Positions 30,524 through 39,319 of a stretch of DNA of 64,000 bases are shown piece by piece. Made by a program: the position numbers and the translations under genes. The stretch comes from Gammaproteobacteria bacterium. GTDB taxonomy: Bacteria > Pseudomonadota > Gammaproteobacteria > Burkholderiales > Gallionellaceae. The notes under the pieces were generated by a model. That model was given only the letters and a program-made list of their open reading frames with translations, ran no database searches and was not told the origin of the DNA. Location of the stretch: assembly GCA_018813765.1 (NCBI GenBank), contig JAHJBC010000006.1, positions 1 through 64,000 of the forward strand, given 5' to 3'. How positions within the stretch are numbered: position 1 is the first letter of the stretch; every line of letters starts with the position of its first letter.

Positions 30524-31666
30524 ATGATGGAATTACTTGGTTTGCGACACCGGCCCTCGGGCGAGAACGTCCGCTTCGCGGCTGCGGGGCTGTCCTTCGC
30601 GGAATATGTGCGGCGCACGAAGGAAATGCTGTGGCAACTGCATGCGGGCAAGAACGAGCAGGAACAATACGTCACGGGCAATGCACCTTTTGAATTATTG
30701 CCTGAGGGGGAGTTCGAAAAGGGACGCGACAAACCGTTCCGTCGCGGCGTGCTGCTGGTGCATGGTCTGTCTGATTCACCCTATCACATGCGCCATCTGG
30801 CGGCATTCTTCCGGCGCAACGGCTTTCGCGTGATGGCGCTGCTGCTGCCGGGGCACGGCACCCAACCCGGCGATCTGTTGCACATGCACTGGCAGGAGTG
30901 GGCCAGGGCGGTGGCCTGGGGGGCGGACAAGCTGTCGGAGGAAGTGGATGAACTCTATCTGGGCGGCTTTTCGGCCGGTGCTGCGCTGAGTGTGCTGCAG
31001 GCATCGCGCGATCAACGCGTGCGCGGCCTGTTCCTGTTCTCCCCCGCCTTCGAGATCACCGCGCGGGCGAAGTGGGCGAACCTGCACAAGTTCTACAGTT
31101 GGCTGTTGCCCAAGGCTGCATGGGTGAGCACGATGCAGGATCGCGACTTATATAAATATGAATCGTTCTGCAAGAATGCCGCGGCGCAGATGTATGCGTT
31201 GACGCAGGCCCTGCCGCAGGGCGAAGTGGATATCCCGGTGTTCGCCGTCGCCAGCGCCGACGATGCCACCGTGAACTCGGCGGCGACCCTGCGCTTCATG
31301 CAGCGGGCGACACATTCCTGCAGCAAACTGCTGTGGTACGCGACGCAAAAGACCGAACTGCCGAAAGTGGAATGGGTGAACAGCGCGGTGCCGGAACAAC
31401 GCATCCTTTCCAGCGCGCACACCGCCATCGTCATCCCGCCGGACGACGAGCAATACGGCGCGGCGGGCGGCTACGAGAACTGCCTGCATTATCTGCCGCA
31501 CGACAAGGCGGGCTACAACGCCTGCCGCGCGCGCGCGGCGGAAGTGTGGCACGGCGAAGTGCACGAAAAGAACCTGCAGCGCGGATTGCTGCGCCGCCTG
31601 ATGTACAACCCGCACTACGCAGCGATGGAAGCCTCCATGCAGAGATTCATCGAGTGTCTGCCATGA
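30524..31666 (+). CDS. Alpha/beta hydrolase (lysophospholipase-like)
   Basis: A 380-residue hydrolase. VLLVHGLSDSPYHMRHLAAF supplies the oxyanion-hole HG, LYLGGFSAGAALSVL the nucleophile-elbow serine (GFSAG), and late SADDATVNSAAT and SSAHTAIVIP the likely Asp and His. Such proteins often cleave monoacylglycerols or lysophospholipids. Its stop overlaps the start of the glycerophosphodiesterase gene, which supports a role in lipid turnover. No signal peptide. Confidence 0.85.
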   Translation: MMELLGLRHRPSGENVRFAAAGLSFAEYVRRTKEMLWQLHAGKNEQEQYVTGNAPFELLPEGEFEKGRDKPFRRGVLLVHGLSDSPYHMRHLAAFFRRNGFRVMALLLPGHGTQPGDLLHMHWQEWARAVAWGADKLSEEVDELYLGGFSAGAALSVLQASRDQRVRGLFLFSPAFEITARAKWANLHKFYSWLLPKAAWVSTMQDRDLYKYESFCKNAAAQMYALTQALPQGEVDIPVFAVASADDATVNSAATLRFMQRATHSCSKLLWYATQKTELPKVEWVNSAVPEQRILSSAHTAIVIPPDDEQYGAAGGYENCLHYLPHDKAGYNACRARAAEVWHGEVHEKNLQRGLLRRLMYNPHYAAMEASMQRFIECLP

Positions 31667-32409
31667 ACAGGACGCTGATCTACGCCCATCGCGGCGCCAA
31701 CCGGGAAGCAGGCGAGAACACGCGCACCGCGTTCGACAAGGCGCTGGCCTATCCCATCGACGGCATCGAGACCGACGTGCAACTGAGCCGCGACGAAGTC
31801 GCCGTGCTGTGGCATGACCGCGACCTGAAGAAGCTGCACCTGCCCGGCAAACACATCGACGACTACGACCACGCGCAGTTGCGCGAGATGGATTTCGCCG
31901 CACATTTTGAAGGTGCGGCGCGCGAGGGAGTGATGAGCCTGCAGGAATTTCTCGCCGTCTACCGCATGCGTTGCCGCCTGCTGCTGGAGATCAAGTTGCG
32001 CGATTGGGAAAGCCCGGAGCGTCGCGAACTCAAGGTGCGGCAGACGCTGGCGCTGGCGGGAGGCGTGAGGGACGGTCGCGTGCTGGCTTCCTCTTTCAAT
32101 TTGGACGGGCTGGTCTATGCGCACTCTGTGGCGCCTGATTTCCCGCTGGTGTTCAATCTGGAGCCCGAGCATCAAGCCGACTTCGCGCAGCGCGCGCTGC
32201 TTGCCAACCCGTTCCTGCACGGCCTGTGCGTGCATATCGATACTCTGGACGAAGGCATGATGGGCGTGGTGCGCGAGCGCGGCAAGTCCATCGCCGTCTA
32301 CACCTGCAACAGCGACGAAGAGATCGCCCGCGCGCTGGGGCTGGGGGTGGATGTGCTGATCAGCGACGTGCCTCAGAAGGCATTGCAGATGAGGAGTGCA
32401 AAATCCTGA
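31663..32409 (+). CDS. Glycerophosphoryl diester phosphodiesterase
   Basis: Hydrolyses glycerophosphodiesters to glycerol-3-phosphate plus alcohol. A 248-residue TIM-barrel protein with AHRGANREAGENTRTAF, GIETDVQLSRDEVAVLWHD, LLEIK and a C-terminal GVDVLISDVP, all family hallmarks. No signal peptide, so cytoplasmic (UgpQ-like). ATG overlaps the hydrolase stop. GlpD follows after a repeat-filled 190-bp gap and can use its product. Confidence 0.93.
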   Translation: MNRTLIYAHRGANREAGENTRTAFDKALAYPIDGIETDVQLSRDEVAVLWHDRDLKKLHLPGKHIDDYDHAQLREMDFAAHFEGAAREGVMSLQEFLAVYRMRCRLLLEIKLRDWESPERRELKVRQTLALAGGVRDGRVLASSFNLDGLVYAHSVAPDFPLVFNLEPEHQADFAQRALLANPFLHGLCVHIDTLDEGMMGVVRERGKSIAVYTCNSDEEIARALGLGVDVLISDVPQKALQMRSAKS

Positions 32410-32420
32410 TAACCCGTCAT

Positions 32421-32477
32421 TGATGGGACTACTAGCCATTCGACTAAGCCCGCAAGCGGGCAAGTCGCTGGTTATCC
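32421..32477 (-). repeat. 57-bp hairpin element, copy 2 (inverted, covarying stem)
   Basis: The reverse complement begins GGATAACCAGCGACTTGCCC and folds as CGACT-T-GCCCGC-TT-GCGGGC-TT-AGTCG. It matches the copy at 2599-2655 over its full length, with compensatory changes in both stems. Confidence 0.75.
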
Positions 32478-32580
32478 GGCGAAGGCCGGAATCCAGCGCA
32501 GTAATTCAAATATGCTTTGAAATTTGTCCTCGCCATGCGAGGAATGTTGGATTAACTGGATTCCGGCCTTCGCCGGAATG
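32475..32580. repeat. Inverted repeat pair, CCGGCGAAGGCCGGAATCCAG family
   Basis: TCCGGCGAAGGCCGGAATCCAG and CTGGATTCCGGCCTTCGCCGGA face each other about 60 bp apart between the glycerophosphodiesterase and glpD genes. It directly abuts the 57-bp hairpin, so the whole intergenic region is repeat DNA. Confidence 0.85.
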
Positions 32581-32599
32581 ACGAAAATATTGAGGGCAA

Positions 32600-34159
32600 A
32601 TGAAACGAAATTTCTCGGCACTGCAAGACGACTTCGACCTGCTGGTCTGCGGCGGCGGCATCTACGGCGCATGGACGGCTTATGACGCGGTGTTGCGCGG
32701 ACTCAAGGTCGCGCTGGTGGAGCAGGGCGACTGGGCAAGTGCGACCTCGTGTTCGTCCAGCAAACTGATCCACGGTGGCCTGCGCTATCTGGAGACCTTC
32801 GATTTCAAGCTGGTACGCAAGGCGCTGAAGGAGCGCCAGATGCTGTTACATATCGCGCCGCATCGTGTGTGGCCGTTGCGCTTCGGCGTGCCGGTGTATG
32901 CCGACAGCCGCAACGGCATGCTGAAGCTGAAAGCGGGACTGACGCTGTACGACACGCTGGCGGGGTTTCCCGGCGAACCCATGCGCCACCATCATTTCCT
33001 GAAGCAGGAATTCTCCGGACGTTTCCCTTTCCTGCACGATGCCGACCTGAAAGGCGGCTTCACCTACGGCGACGCGCAGACCGACGACGCGCGGCTGGTG
33101 CTGGAACTGGTGGCCGGTGCGATCGGGCATGGCGCGGTGTGCGTGAACTACGCCAGGCTGCTTGAATGGAATGAAGAGGACGGCAAGGTTTGCGGCGCTA
33201 CCGTGCAGGACGGGGTTGGCGGCGATACGGTGTCTGTGAACGCCAGGCAATGCGTCAGCAGCGCCGGCCCCTGGACGGCTGCGACCGCACAAGGTCGCGC
33301 ATGGTGCCGTCTGAGCAAGGGCATCCACCTGGTGCTGCCCGCATTGCCCGCGCAGGAAGCCGTTTTGCTCACGACCAAGGCGGACGGGCGCGTGTTCTTC
33401 ATGATCCCCTGGTACGGGCGCACGCTGCTCGGCACCACCGACACGGATTACCGTGGCGCCATCGATCATGTAGCCGTCGATGCGGAAGAGGTTGATTACC
33501 TGCTGGCCGCCGCCAACGACTACCTGAAGACGGCGTGGACGAGGGCGGACGTCATCGGCAGCTACGCCGGGTTGCGAGCCATGCGGCAGAGCGATGCCGC
33601 CCATCCTTCCTCCGTCAGCCGCGACTGGGAATTGAAAACGGCCGCTAATGGTGTGCTGCATGTGGTCGGCGGCAAGCTCACCTCGTCGCGCGAGGACGCA
33701 GCCGTCATCGTCGACAGGGTGTGTGCGCAGCTCGGTCTGGATACCGTTTGCGCGACGCAGGACAGGAGGCTGCCGTGGAAACCGCAGCAGGATTTTTCTG
33801 CCTGGACGACGGCGATGACGGAGGAGGCGCAGCGCTTGGGCATCGATGCGGAAAGCGTCGGGTGGCTGCTGCGCCGCCACGGCGAGCGTGCCGTGCAAGT
33901 GTTCCGCATCGTCGAAGATACGCCGCAACTGGCGGCACGCATCATGTCCGATCTGCCATTTATCCATGCCGATCTGGTGTTCTGCGCCGGTGACGAGATG
34001 GTGCAACACCTGTCCGACCTGTTGCGCCGCCGCATGCCGTTGCTGATCCTGGCGAAGCTGGATGCGCAAGCACTGAGCCGACTGGCCGAACTGGTCGCGC
34101 CGCAACTGGGCTGGGATCCGGAAAGGCGCGCGCGCGAGGTGGAGGCGTGCGGCAAATGA
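32600..34159 (+). CDS. glpD: Glycerol-3-phosphate dehydrogenase (FAD, respiratory)
   Basis: Oxidises glycerol-3-phosphate to dihydroxyacetone phosphate and reduces quinone. 519 residues. Visible: dinucleotide fold LLVCGGGIYGAWTAYDA, the family signature SSKLIHGGLRYLE, and IPWYGRTLLGTTDTDY, GGKLTSSREDA. It would recover carbon from glycerophosphodiesters released by the two upstream genes. Its stop overlaps the kinase gene. Confidence 0.93.
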   Translation: MKRNFSALQDDFDLLVCGGGIYGAWTAYDAVLRGLKVALVEQGDWASATSCSSSKLIHGGLRYLETFDFKLVRKALKERQMLLHIAPHRVWPLRFGVPVYADSRNGMLKLKAGLTLYDTLAGFPGEPMRHHHFLKQEFSGRFPFLHDADLKGGFTYGDAQTDDARLVLELVAGAIGHGAVCVNYARLLEWNEEDGKVCGATVQDGVGGDTVSVNARQCVSSAGPWTAATAQGRAWCRLSKGIHLVLPALPAQEAVLLTTKADGRVFFMIPWYGRTLLGTTDTDYRGAIDHVAVDAEEVDYLLAAANDYLKTAWTRADVIGSYAGLRAMRQSDAAHPSSVSRDWELKTAANGVLHVVGGKLTSSREDAAVIVDRVCAQLGLDTVCATQDRRLPWKPQQDFSAWTTAMTEEAQRLGIDAESVGWLLRRHGERAVQVFRIVEDTPQLAARIMSDLPFIHADLVFCAGDEMVQHLSDLLRRRMPLLILAKLDAQALSRLAELVAPQLGWDPERRAREVEACGK

Positions 34160-35556
34160 TCGCGGCGATCGCGCTTGATCTGGGCACGACCAGGATCAAG
34201 GCCGGGCTGGTGGCGCAGGATGGCACGCCGGGCAATATCGTTTCGCTGCATGCACCCGTCATCGCTGCAGAAGGCGGGCGCTATGAAAGCGATGCGCTGG
34301 CCTATGCCGAAACCGTGGACGCGGTGTTGCGGGAATGCCTGGCACAAGCGGCGGAACGTTATTCCCTTGGCATGTGCAGCCAGCGCTCTTCCTTCGTGGT
34401 GTGGGCGCGCGCCTCCGGTCATCCGGTCACGCCGCTGATCTCCTGGCAGGACAACCGCGGCGCGGCAAGTTGCGAAGCTTTGCGCGAACAGGAAACCGTC
34501 ATCCGCGAACTCAGCGGGCTGCCGCTGACTCCCTATTACCTTGCGCCCAAGCTGCGCGTGCTGATGAACGAGTTGCCGCAGATGCGTGAGCGGCTGCTGA
34601 GCGGCGAATGGCTGCTCGGTACACTGGACACATTTCTCATCTGGCGCTGGACGGGAGGCAAGTCTCATGTGACCGATGTCTCGATGGCGGCGCGCACGCT
34701 GCTGATGGATGTGCATACGCGCTGCTGGTCGCCCGTGCTGTGCGAATTGTTCGGCGTTCCGCTGTCCGCTTTGCCGCAGATCGAGGCATCCGCCGGGCTG
34801 GGGCTGGCCCTAGACAACGGTCTGACCCTCAATTCCAGCATGGCCGATCAGTCTGCCGCGCTGGTGGCCACCCTCGCCGCAGGGCGGGCGGAAGCCATGG
34901 TCAATCTCGGTACGGGCGGTTTCGTCGCCTGCTATTTACCCGAAGGGAAAAACGCGCCGGACGGCTATCTGCAGACGCTGGTCTGGCAGGAGGGCGGCGG
35001 GCAGGTGCATAGCGCGTGCGAGGGCACACTCAATTCCATCGCGGCCGCGCTGTCGCCCTATCGGGACGAAGACTGCACGGTCGGGGAATTGGGGAGTGAT
35101 GATATCTATTGCCTGGCCGAGCCCAGCGGACTAGGTGCGCCGTATTTCCGCGGCGACCTTGGAGTGACCTTCTCCGTGCCGGTCGATGACTTGCCGCCCA
35201 GACGCATCGCCGTGCTGCTGCAGGAAGGCATCATCTTCCGCGTGGCGCGGATACTGGAGGATATGCACTGTGAATTCGGCATCGAACGCGTCTTCCTTTC
35301 CGGCGGATTATCCAGACGACCATGCCTGCAACAGGGGATTGCCCGTTGCTCGCCCTGTGAGTGCTACCGCTTGAGCGGGGCGGATGCAGGGCTGGCCGGG
35401 GCGGCCCGGCCAGCGTCTGGAGGGGCTGGCGGAGCTGCAACAGGGGCCGAAAAGATCGGGTTGAGTCCAGACACGGCGCGCCTGCGCGAGAAATATCGTC
35501 GCTGGAAGGTCTGGATGGACGGATTGCTGGCAGCCCCGCCGGTCAGGGGCGAATGA
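34156..35556 (+). CDS. FGGY-family carbohydrate kinase
   Basis: A 466-residue actin/hexokinase-fold kinase: ALDLGTTRIKAGLVAQDG phosphate loop, ISWQDNRGA, GTLDTFLIWRWTGG, DQSAALV and LSGGLSR. The ATG overlapping the glpD stop has GGAGG ten bases upstream; a GTG nine bases earlier is possible. The partnership with GlpD suggests glycerol or a related polyol as substrate, but the adenosine-binding C-terminal part is diverged (ADAGLAGAARPASGG), so specificity is open. Confidence 0.82.
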   Translation: MIAAIALDLGTTRIKAGLVAQDGTPGNIVSLHAPVIAAEGGRYESDALAYAETVDAVLRECLAQAAERYSLGMCSQRSSFVVWARASGHPVTPLISWQDNRGAASCEALREQETVIRELSGLPLTPYYLAPKLRVLMNELPQMRERLLSGEWLLGTLDTFLIWRWTGGKSHVTDVSMAARTLLMDVHTRCWSPVLCELFGVPLSALPQIEASAGLGLALDNGLTLNSSMADQSAALVATLAAGRAEAMVNLGTGGFVACYLPEGKNAPDGYLQTLVWQEGGGQVHSACEGTLNSIAAALSPYRDEDCTVGELGSDDIYCLAEPSGLGAPYFRGDLGVTFSVPVDDLPPRRIAVLLQEGIIFRVARILEDMHCEFGIERVFLSGGLSRRPCLQQGIARCSPCECYRLSGADAGLAGAARPASGGAGGAATGAEKIGLSPDTARLREKYRRWKVWMDGLLAAPPVRGE

Positions 35557-35563
35557 CAAAGGT

Positions 35564-35592
35564 TTGACAGTGCCGGAGGTCTCGCATAGAAT
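35564..35592 (+). promoter_or_regulatory. Sigma-70 promoter of rplM-rpsI
   Basis: TTGACA, a 17-bp spacer and TAGAAT lie about 50 bp before rplM; the -10 is followed by a GC-rich stretch (GCGCGCCC) as expected for a stringent-controlled ribosomal promoter. Confidence 0.85.
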
Positions 35593-35639
35593 GCGCGCCC
35601 TTCGCAGTCCGTTATCCATTTTTAGTTTTAGGAAATGCC

Positions 35640-36077
35640 ATGAAAACATTTTCCGCAAAGTCGCACGAAGTCCAGCACGACTGGCTGCTGGTCGACGCTG
35701 CTGACAAGATCCTGGGCCGTCTGGCCAGCCAGATCGCTATCCGCCTGCGCGGCAAGCACAAGGCCATCTACACGCCGCACGTCGACACCGGTGACTTCGT
35801 CGTCGTCGTCAACGCCGACAAGCTGCGCGTGACCGGCAACAAGGCACAGGACAAGATGTACTACCGCCACACCGGCTACCCCGGCGGTATCTACGAGACC
35901 AACTTCACCAAGCTGCAACAGCGCCATCCGCAGCGCGTGCTGCAAAAGGCCGTGCGCGGCATGCTGCCGAAGGGGCCGCTGGGCTATGCGATGCTGAGCA
36001 AGCTCAAGGTCTACGGCGGTGCGACCCATCCGCACACCGCGCAGCAACCCAAACCCATCGATCTGTTGAAGGCTTAA
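35640..36077 (+). CDS. rplM: 50S ribosomal protein L13
   Basis: A 145-residue large-subunit protein (142 in E. coli). [47 protein letters not shown] and [18 protein letters not shown] are the standard L13 landmarks. Starts behind TTTTAGGAAATGCC and is followed two bases later by rpsI, the usual pair. Confidence 0.98.
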   Translation: MKTFSAKSHEVQHDWLLVDAADKILGRLASQIAIRLRGKHKAIYTPHVDTGDFVVVVNADKLRVTGNKAQDKMYYRHTGYPGGIYETNFTKLQQRHPQRVLQKAVRGMLPKGPLGYAMLSKLKVYGGATHPHTAQQPKPIDLLKA

Positions 36078-36079
36078 TC

Positions 36080-36472
36080 ATGAGCGTGACTTATAACTAC
36101 GGAACGGGCCGTCGCAAGAGCGCAGTGGCACGTGTGTTCATCAAGCCGGGCAAGGGCGACATTACCGTCAACGACAAGCCTATCGACGTGTTCTTCTCGC
36201 GCGAGACCGGCCGCATGGTCGTGCGTCAACCGCTGGAACTGACTGAGATGGTCGGCAAGTTCGACATCATGGTCAACGTGTCCGGCGGCGGCGAATCCGG
36301 CCAGGCCGGTGCAGTGCGCCACGGCATCACCCGCGCGCTGATCGATTACGACGCATCCCTGAAGCCGACCCTGAGCCAGGCCGGTCTGGTTACCCGCGAT
36401 GCACGCGAAGTCGAGCGCAAGAAGGTCGGCTTGCGCAAGGCGCGTCGCAGGAAGCAATTCTCCAAGCGCTAA
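36080..36472 (+). CDS. rpsI: 30S ribosomal protein S9
   Basis: A 130-residue small-subunit protein. [37 protein letters not shown] and the basic tail [12 protein letters not shown], which reaches the ribosomal P site, are complete. Cotranscribed with rplM and closed by a strong terminator. Confidence 0.98.
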   Translation: MSVTYNYGTGRRKSAVARVFIKPGKGDITVNDKPIDVFFSRETGRMVVRQPLELTEMVGKFDIMVNVSGGGESGQAGAVRHGITRALIDYDASLKPTLSQAGLVTRDAREVERKKVGLRKARRRKQFSKR

Positions 36473-36492
36473 GTCGCTGGATGCAGGACAGG

Positions 36493-36518
36493 AAAGGCCG
36501 CCAAAGGGCGGCCTTTTC
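36493..36518 (+). terminator. Rho-independent terminator after rpsI
   Basis: AAAGGCCGCC-AAA-GGGCGGCCTTTTC: a GC-rich stem followed by TTTTCATTT. Confidence 0.92.
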
Positions 36519-36553
36519 ATTTATCATTCGCAGGTGTGTTTGAAGGATAGAAC

Positions 36554-37582
36554 GTGCTGAAGATCGGAATCGTAGGCGGTACAGGTTATACCGGAGTCGA
36601 ATTGCTGCGGCTGCTGGCGGCGCATCCGCAAGCGGAACTGCGCGTCATCACTTCGCGTGCCGATGCGGGTTCCAAGGTCAGCCAGATGTTCCCCAGCCTG
36701 CGCGGTTATGTCGATCTTGAATTCACCCATCCCGACCAGGCGCATCTCGACCAGTGCGACGTGGTGTTCTTTGCCACGCCCAACGGCATCGCCATGCAGC
36801 AGACGCGCGAGTTGTTGGATGCGGGCGTCAAGGTCATCGACCTCGCGGCCGACTTCCGGATAAAAGATATCGCAGTGTGGGAGAAATGGTATGGCATGAC
36901 CCATGCCTGTCCCGACCTGGTGGCAGAGGCTGTGTACGGCCTGCCCGAAGTGAATCGTGACAAGATCAAACAGGCGCGGCTGGTGGCCAATCCCGGTTGT
37001 TATCCAACTGCGGTGCAGCTGGGCTTCATCCCGCTGCTGGAAGCCGGCGTCGTCGAGGAAGGTTCGCTCATCGCCGATTCCAAGTCCGGCGTATCCGGTG
37101 CTGGGCGCAAGGCCGAGGTGCATGCCCTGTTCGCCGAGGCGGGCGACAACTTCAAAGCCTACGGCGTGGCCGGCCACCGGCATCTGCCCGAGATCAAACA
37201 GGGCCTGGCCAACGTCACCGGCAACCCGGTCGGACTCACCTTCGTGCCGCACCTGACGCCGCTGATTCGCGGCATCCATGCCACGCTGTACGGACGCATC
37301 AAGAAGGACATCGACCTGCAGGCGCTGTTCGAACAGCGCTATGCCGGCGAGCCTTTCGTCGACGTGTTGCCTGCGGGCAGCATGCCGGAGACGCGCAGCG
37401 TGCGCGGCGCCAACATGTGCCGCATCGCGGTGCACAGGCCGCAGGGCGGCGACACCGTGGTGGTGCTGTCGGTGATCGATAACCTGGTCAAAGGCGCGGC
37501 GGGTCAGGCGGTGCAGAACATGAACATCATGTTTGGCTTGCCGGAATCCGCCGGTCTGCAAATCGTTCCACTGTTACCCTGA
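36554..37582 (+). CDS. argC: N-acetyl-gamma-glutamyl-phosphate reductase
   Basis: Third step of arginine (ornithine) synthesis. 342 residues from a GTG start behind [26 protein letters not shown] is the NADP-binding loop, [14 protein letters not shown] carries the catalytic cysteine, and AGHRHLPEI the active-site His region. Its stop overlaps the next gene. Ornithine made here could also feed the ornithine-lipid genes, though no regulation links them. Confidence 0.97.
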   Translation: MLKIGIVGGTGYTGVELLRLLAAHPQAELRVITSRADAGSKVSQMFPSLRGYVDLEFTHPDQAHLDQCDVVFFATPNGIAMQQTRELLDAGVKVIDLAADFRIKDIAVWEKWYGMTHACPDLVAEAVYGLPEVNRDKIKQARLVANPGCYPTAVQLGFIPLLEAGVVEEGSLIADSKSGVSGAGRKAEVHALFAEAGDNFKAYGVAGHRHLPEIKQGLANVTGNPVGLTFVPHLTPLIRGIHATLYGRIKKDIDLQALFEQRYAGEPFVDVLPAGSMPETRSVRGANMCRIAVHRPQGGDTVVVLSVIDNLVKGAAGQAVQNMNIMFGLPESAGLQIVPLLP

Positions 37583-38349
37583 TGGCACCGTTGATCCGTA
37601 GATTCCGCCGCAAATTCAGCATTTCCGCGACCAAACTGGCGGTGCGTCCGCATGTTGCCTGGTATGTACGCTGGGGGCTGGCGCTGCCATTTGTGGTGGT
37701 GATCGGCTGGATGGTCTGGTGGGCCTACGATTACGGCCTGGAACTGGCGGGCTATCATCGCGGGCAGGCGGAAAAGGAATTGGCCGAGCTGCGCGAGCGG
37801 GTGGTGTTGCTGGAGGTCGATAACGGCAAGCTGGCGAATGAAGTCGCCGCCTACGAGCGCCAGATGCAGATCGAGCGTGCCGCAGATGTCGAGGTCGGGT
37901 TGCAGATGAAGAACCTGAACGACGAGAACACGCGCCTGAAGGAGGATCTGCTGTTCTTCCAGAACCTGCCGCTGACCGGTTCGCGCGAGGCCGAACTTTC
38001 CATCCACAGATTGAAGATAGAACCCGATAACCTGCCAGGGGAATACCATTGCCGCATGCTGCTGGTGCAGAGCGTGCAGCAGCGCGGCAGGGAGTTCCGC
38101 GGCAGCCTGCAACTGGTGGTGAATGCCGAACTGGATGGCGAGAAAGTAGTGCTACAATTCCCCGAGCAGGATTCGCAACTGGGAGAAGAGCCATATCTCC
38201 TGAGCTTCAAGTATTACCAGCGCATCGACAAGGTCTTCCGGCTTCCGCCGGAAATGAAGATCGAAAGTGTCCAGGTCAGAGTGTATGAAAGAGGGGCGAG
38301 CGAGCCCAAGACCAAGCAGACAGTCGATCTGATCGACCCTTTGACATAA
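37582..38349 (+). CDS. Membrane-anchored coiled-coil protein (DUF6776-like)
   Basis: A 255-residue protein with one N-terminal membrane helix (GLALPFVVVIGWMVWWAY near residues 32-50), a coiled coil (about 65-130; ELRERVVLLEVDNGKLANEV) and a C-terminal beta-rich part facing the periplasm. It overlaps argC and is followed by a bactofilin gene 13 bp later. That arrangement recurs in betaproteobacteria, so it may be a bactofilin partner in cell-shape or envelope work. The family assignment is from memory of the architecture. Confidence 0.78.
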   Translation: MAPLIRRFRRKFSISATKLAVRPHVAWYVRWGLALPFVVVIGWMVWWAYDYGLELAGYHRGQAEKELAELRERVVLLEVDNGKLANEVAAYERQMQIERAADVEVGLQMKNLNDENTRLKEDLLFFQNLPLTGSREAELSIHRLKIEPDNLPGEYHCRMLLVQSVQQRGREFRGSLQLVVNAELDGEKVVLQFPEQDSQLGEEPYLLSFKYYQRIDKVFRLPPEMKIESVQVRVYERGASEPKTKQTVDLIDPLT

Positions 38350-38362
38350 GAGGAGAGCAAGC

Positions 38363-38770
38363 ATGTTCAGCAGCCGAAACAGCAAACCACAGAACCGCAT
38401 CGATTCTCTGGTGGGTATCGGAACCAAGATCGAAGGCAATGTGCATTTCAGCGGCGGGCTGCGCGTGGACGGCGAGATTGTCGGCAATGTGGTTGCTGAT
38501 CCCGCCAAGCCGAGCACATTGGTGCTGAGCGAGCAGGCGCGGGTGGACGGCGAGATCAGGGTCACGCATCTGGTGATGAACGGCACGGTGGTCGGCCCGG
38601 TGCATGCGGCGGAATATCTGGAACTTCAGAGCAAGGCCAAGGTCACTGGTGACGTGTATTACAAGACGCTCGAGATCCAGTTGGGCGCAATCGTCGAGGG
38701 CAGGCTGATCCATCTGGCGGAAGCGGAAGACAAGGTAGTGGCATTCAAGCTCGGCACGGCCGAGTCATAA
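38363..38770 (+). CDS. Bactofilin (polymer-forming cytoskeletal protein)
   Basis: A 135-residue right-handed beta-helix protein. IDSLVGIGTKIEGNVHFSGG and LRVDGEIVGNVVA are typical bactofilin repeats, continuing through GEIRVTHLVMNGTVVGPVHA. The N-terminus (MFSSRNSKPQ) is short and polar. It starts behind AAGAGGAGAGCAAGC. Bactofilins form filaments involved in shape or positioning. Confidence 0.93.
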   Translation: MFSSRNSKPQNRIDSLVGIGTKIEGNVHFSGGLRVDGEIVGNVVADPAKPSTLVLSEQARVDGEIRVTHLVMNGTVVGPVHAAEYLELQSKAKVTGDVYYKTLEIQLGAIVEGRLIHLAEAEDKVVAFKLGTAES

Positions 38771-38794
38771 TCAAACCATTTATTAGGAGGCAAT

Positions 38795-39145
38795 ATGAAT
38801 ACAGCGACCGATATGCAGGACCCGCTGCTGTTTACCGACAGTGCGGCCAACAAGGTGAAACAACTCATCGAGGAAGAAGGTAATTCCGAACTGAAGCTGC
38901 GCGTGTTCGTCAGCGGCGGCGGATGTGCCGGTTTCCAGTATGGCTTCACCTTCGACGAGGTGGCCAACGAGGACGACACCGTGATGAGCAAAAACGGTGT
39001 GCAACTGCTGATAGACCCGATGAGTTTCCAGTATCTGGTCGGAGCAGAGATCGACTACACCGAAGGCTTGGAAGGTTCGCAGTTCGTCATTCGTAACCCG
39101 AATGCGACCACCACCTGCGGTTGCGGCTCGTCGTTCTCGGCATAA
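38795..39145 (+). CDS. erpA: Iron-sulfur cluster insertion protein ErpA
   Basis: A 116-residue A-type carrier that passes [4Fe-4S]/[2Fe-2S] clusters to apoproteins. The three conserved cysteines are present: one in [12 protein letters not shown] and two in TCGCGSSF near the C-terminus. Begins behind TTAGGAGGCAAT. The organism has a large Fe-S demand (Rnf, the giant oxidoreductase, hydrogenase). Confidence 0.96.
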   Translation: MNTATDMQDPLLFTDSAANKVKQLIEEEGNSELKLRVFVSGGGCAGFQYGFTFDEVANEDDTVMSKNGVQLLIDPMSFQYLVGAEIDYTEGLEGSQFVIRNPNATTTCGCGSSFSA

Positions 39146-39168
39146 GCGGACAGGAAGTTGAAGCAAGT

Positions 39169-39196
39169 ACGGGGCGCGCAAGCGCCCCGTTTTTTT
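39169..39196 (+). terminator. Rho-independent terminator after erpA
   Basis: ACGGGGCGCGCAAGCGCCCCGTTTTTTTG: GC-rich stem followed by seven T. Confidence 0.93.
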
Positions 39197-39221
39197 GTCC
39201 ACGAAAAGTATTTACCGGTTT

Positions 39222-39279
39222 TGTAGGTGCGATTTATTCGCACTGATACGGGCTATGTGCGAATAAATTCGCACCTACA
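39222..39279. repeat. REP pair, GTAG-GTGCGAAT family, copy 2
   Basis: TGTAGGTGCGATTTATTCGCAC then GTGCGAATAAATTCGCACCTACA, the same pair as before ppsA. It lies between convergent erpA and anmK. Confidence 0.85.
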
Positions 39280-39319
39280 AATACAGTCGAATAATGTTGA
39301 ATCCGGGGAAGGTGTTGGT

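Noticed and set aside
34156-35556. Frameshift near the 3' end of the FGGY kinase
   Set aside because: The C-terminal part looks odd, but ADAGLAGAARPASGG still aligns with the expected ALGAA-type motif and the frame stays open to a sensible stop. Treated as divergence.
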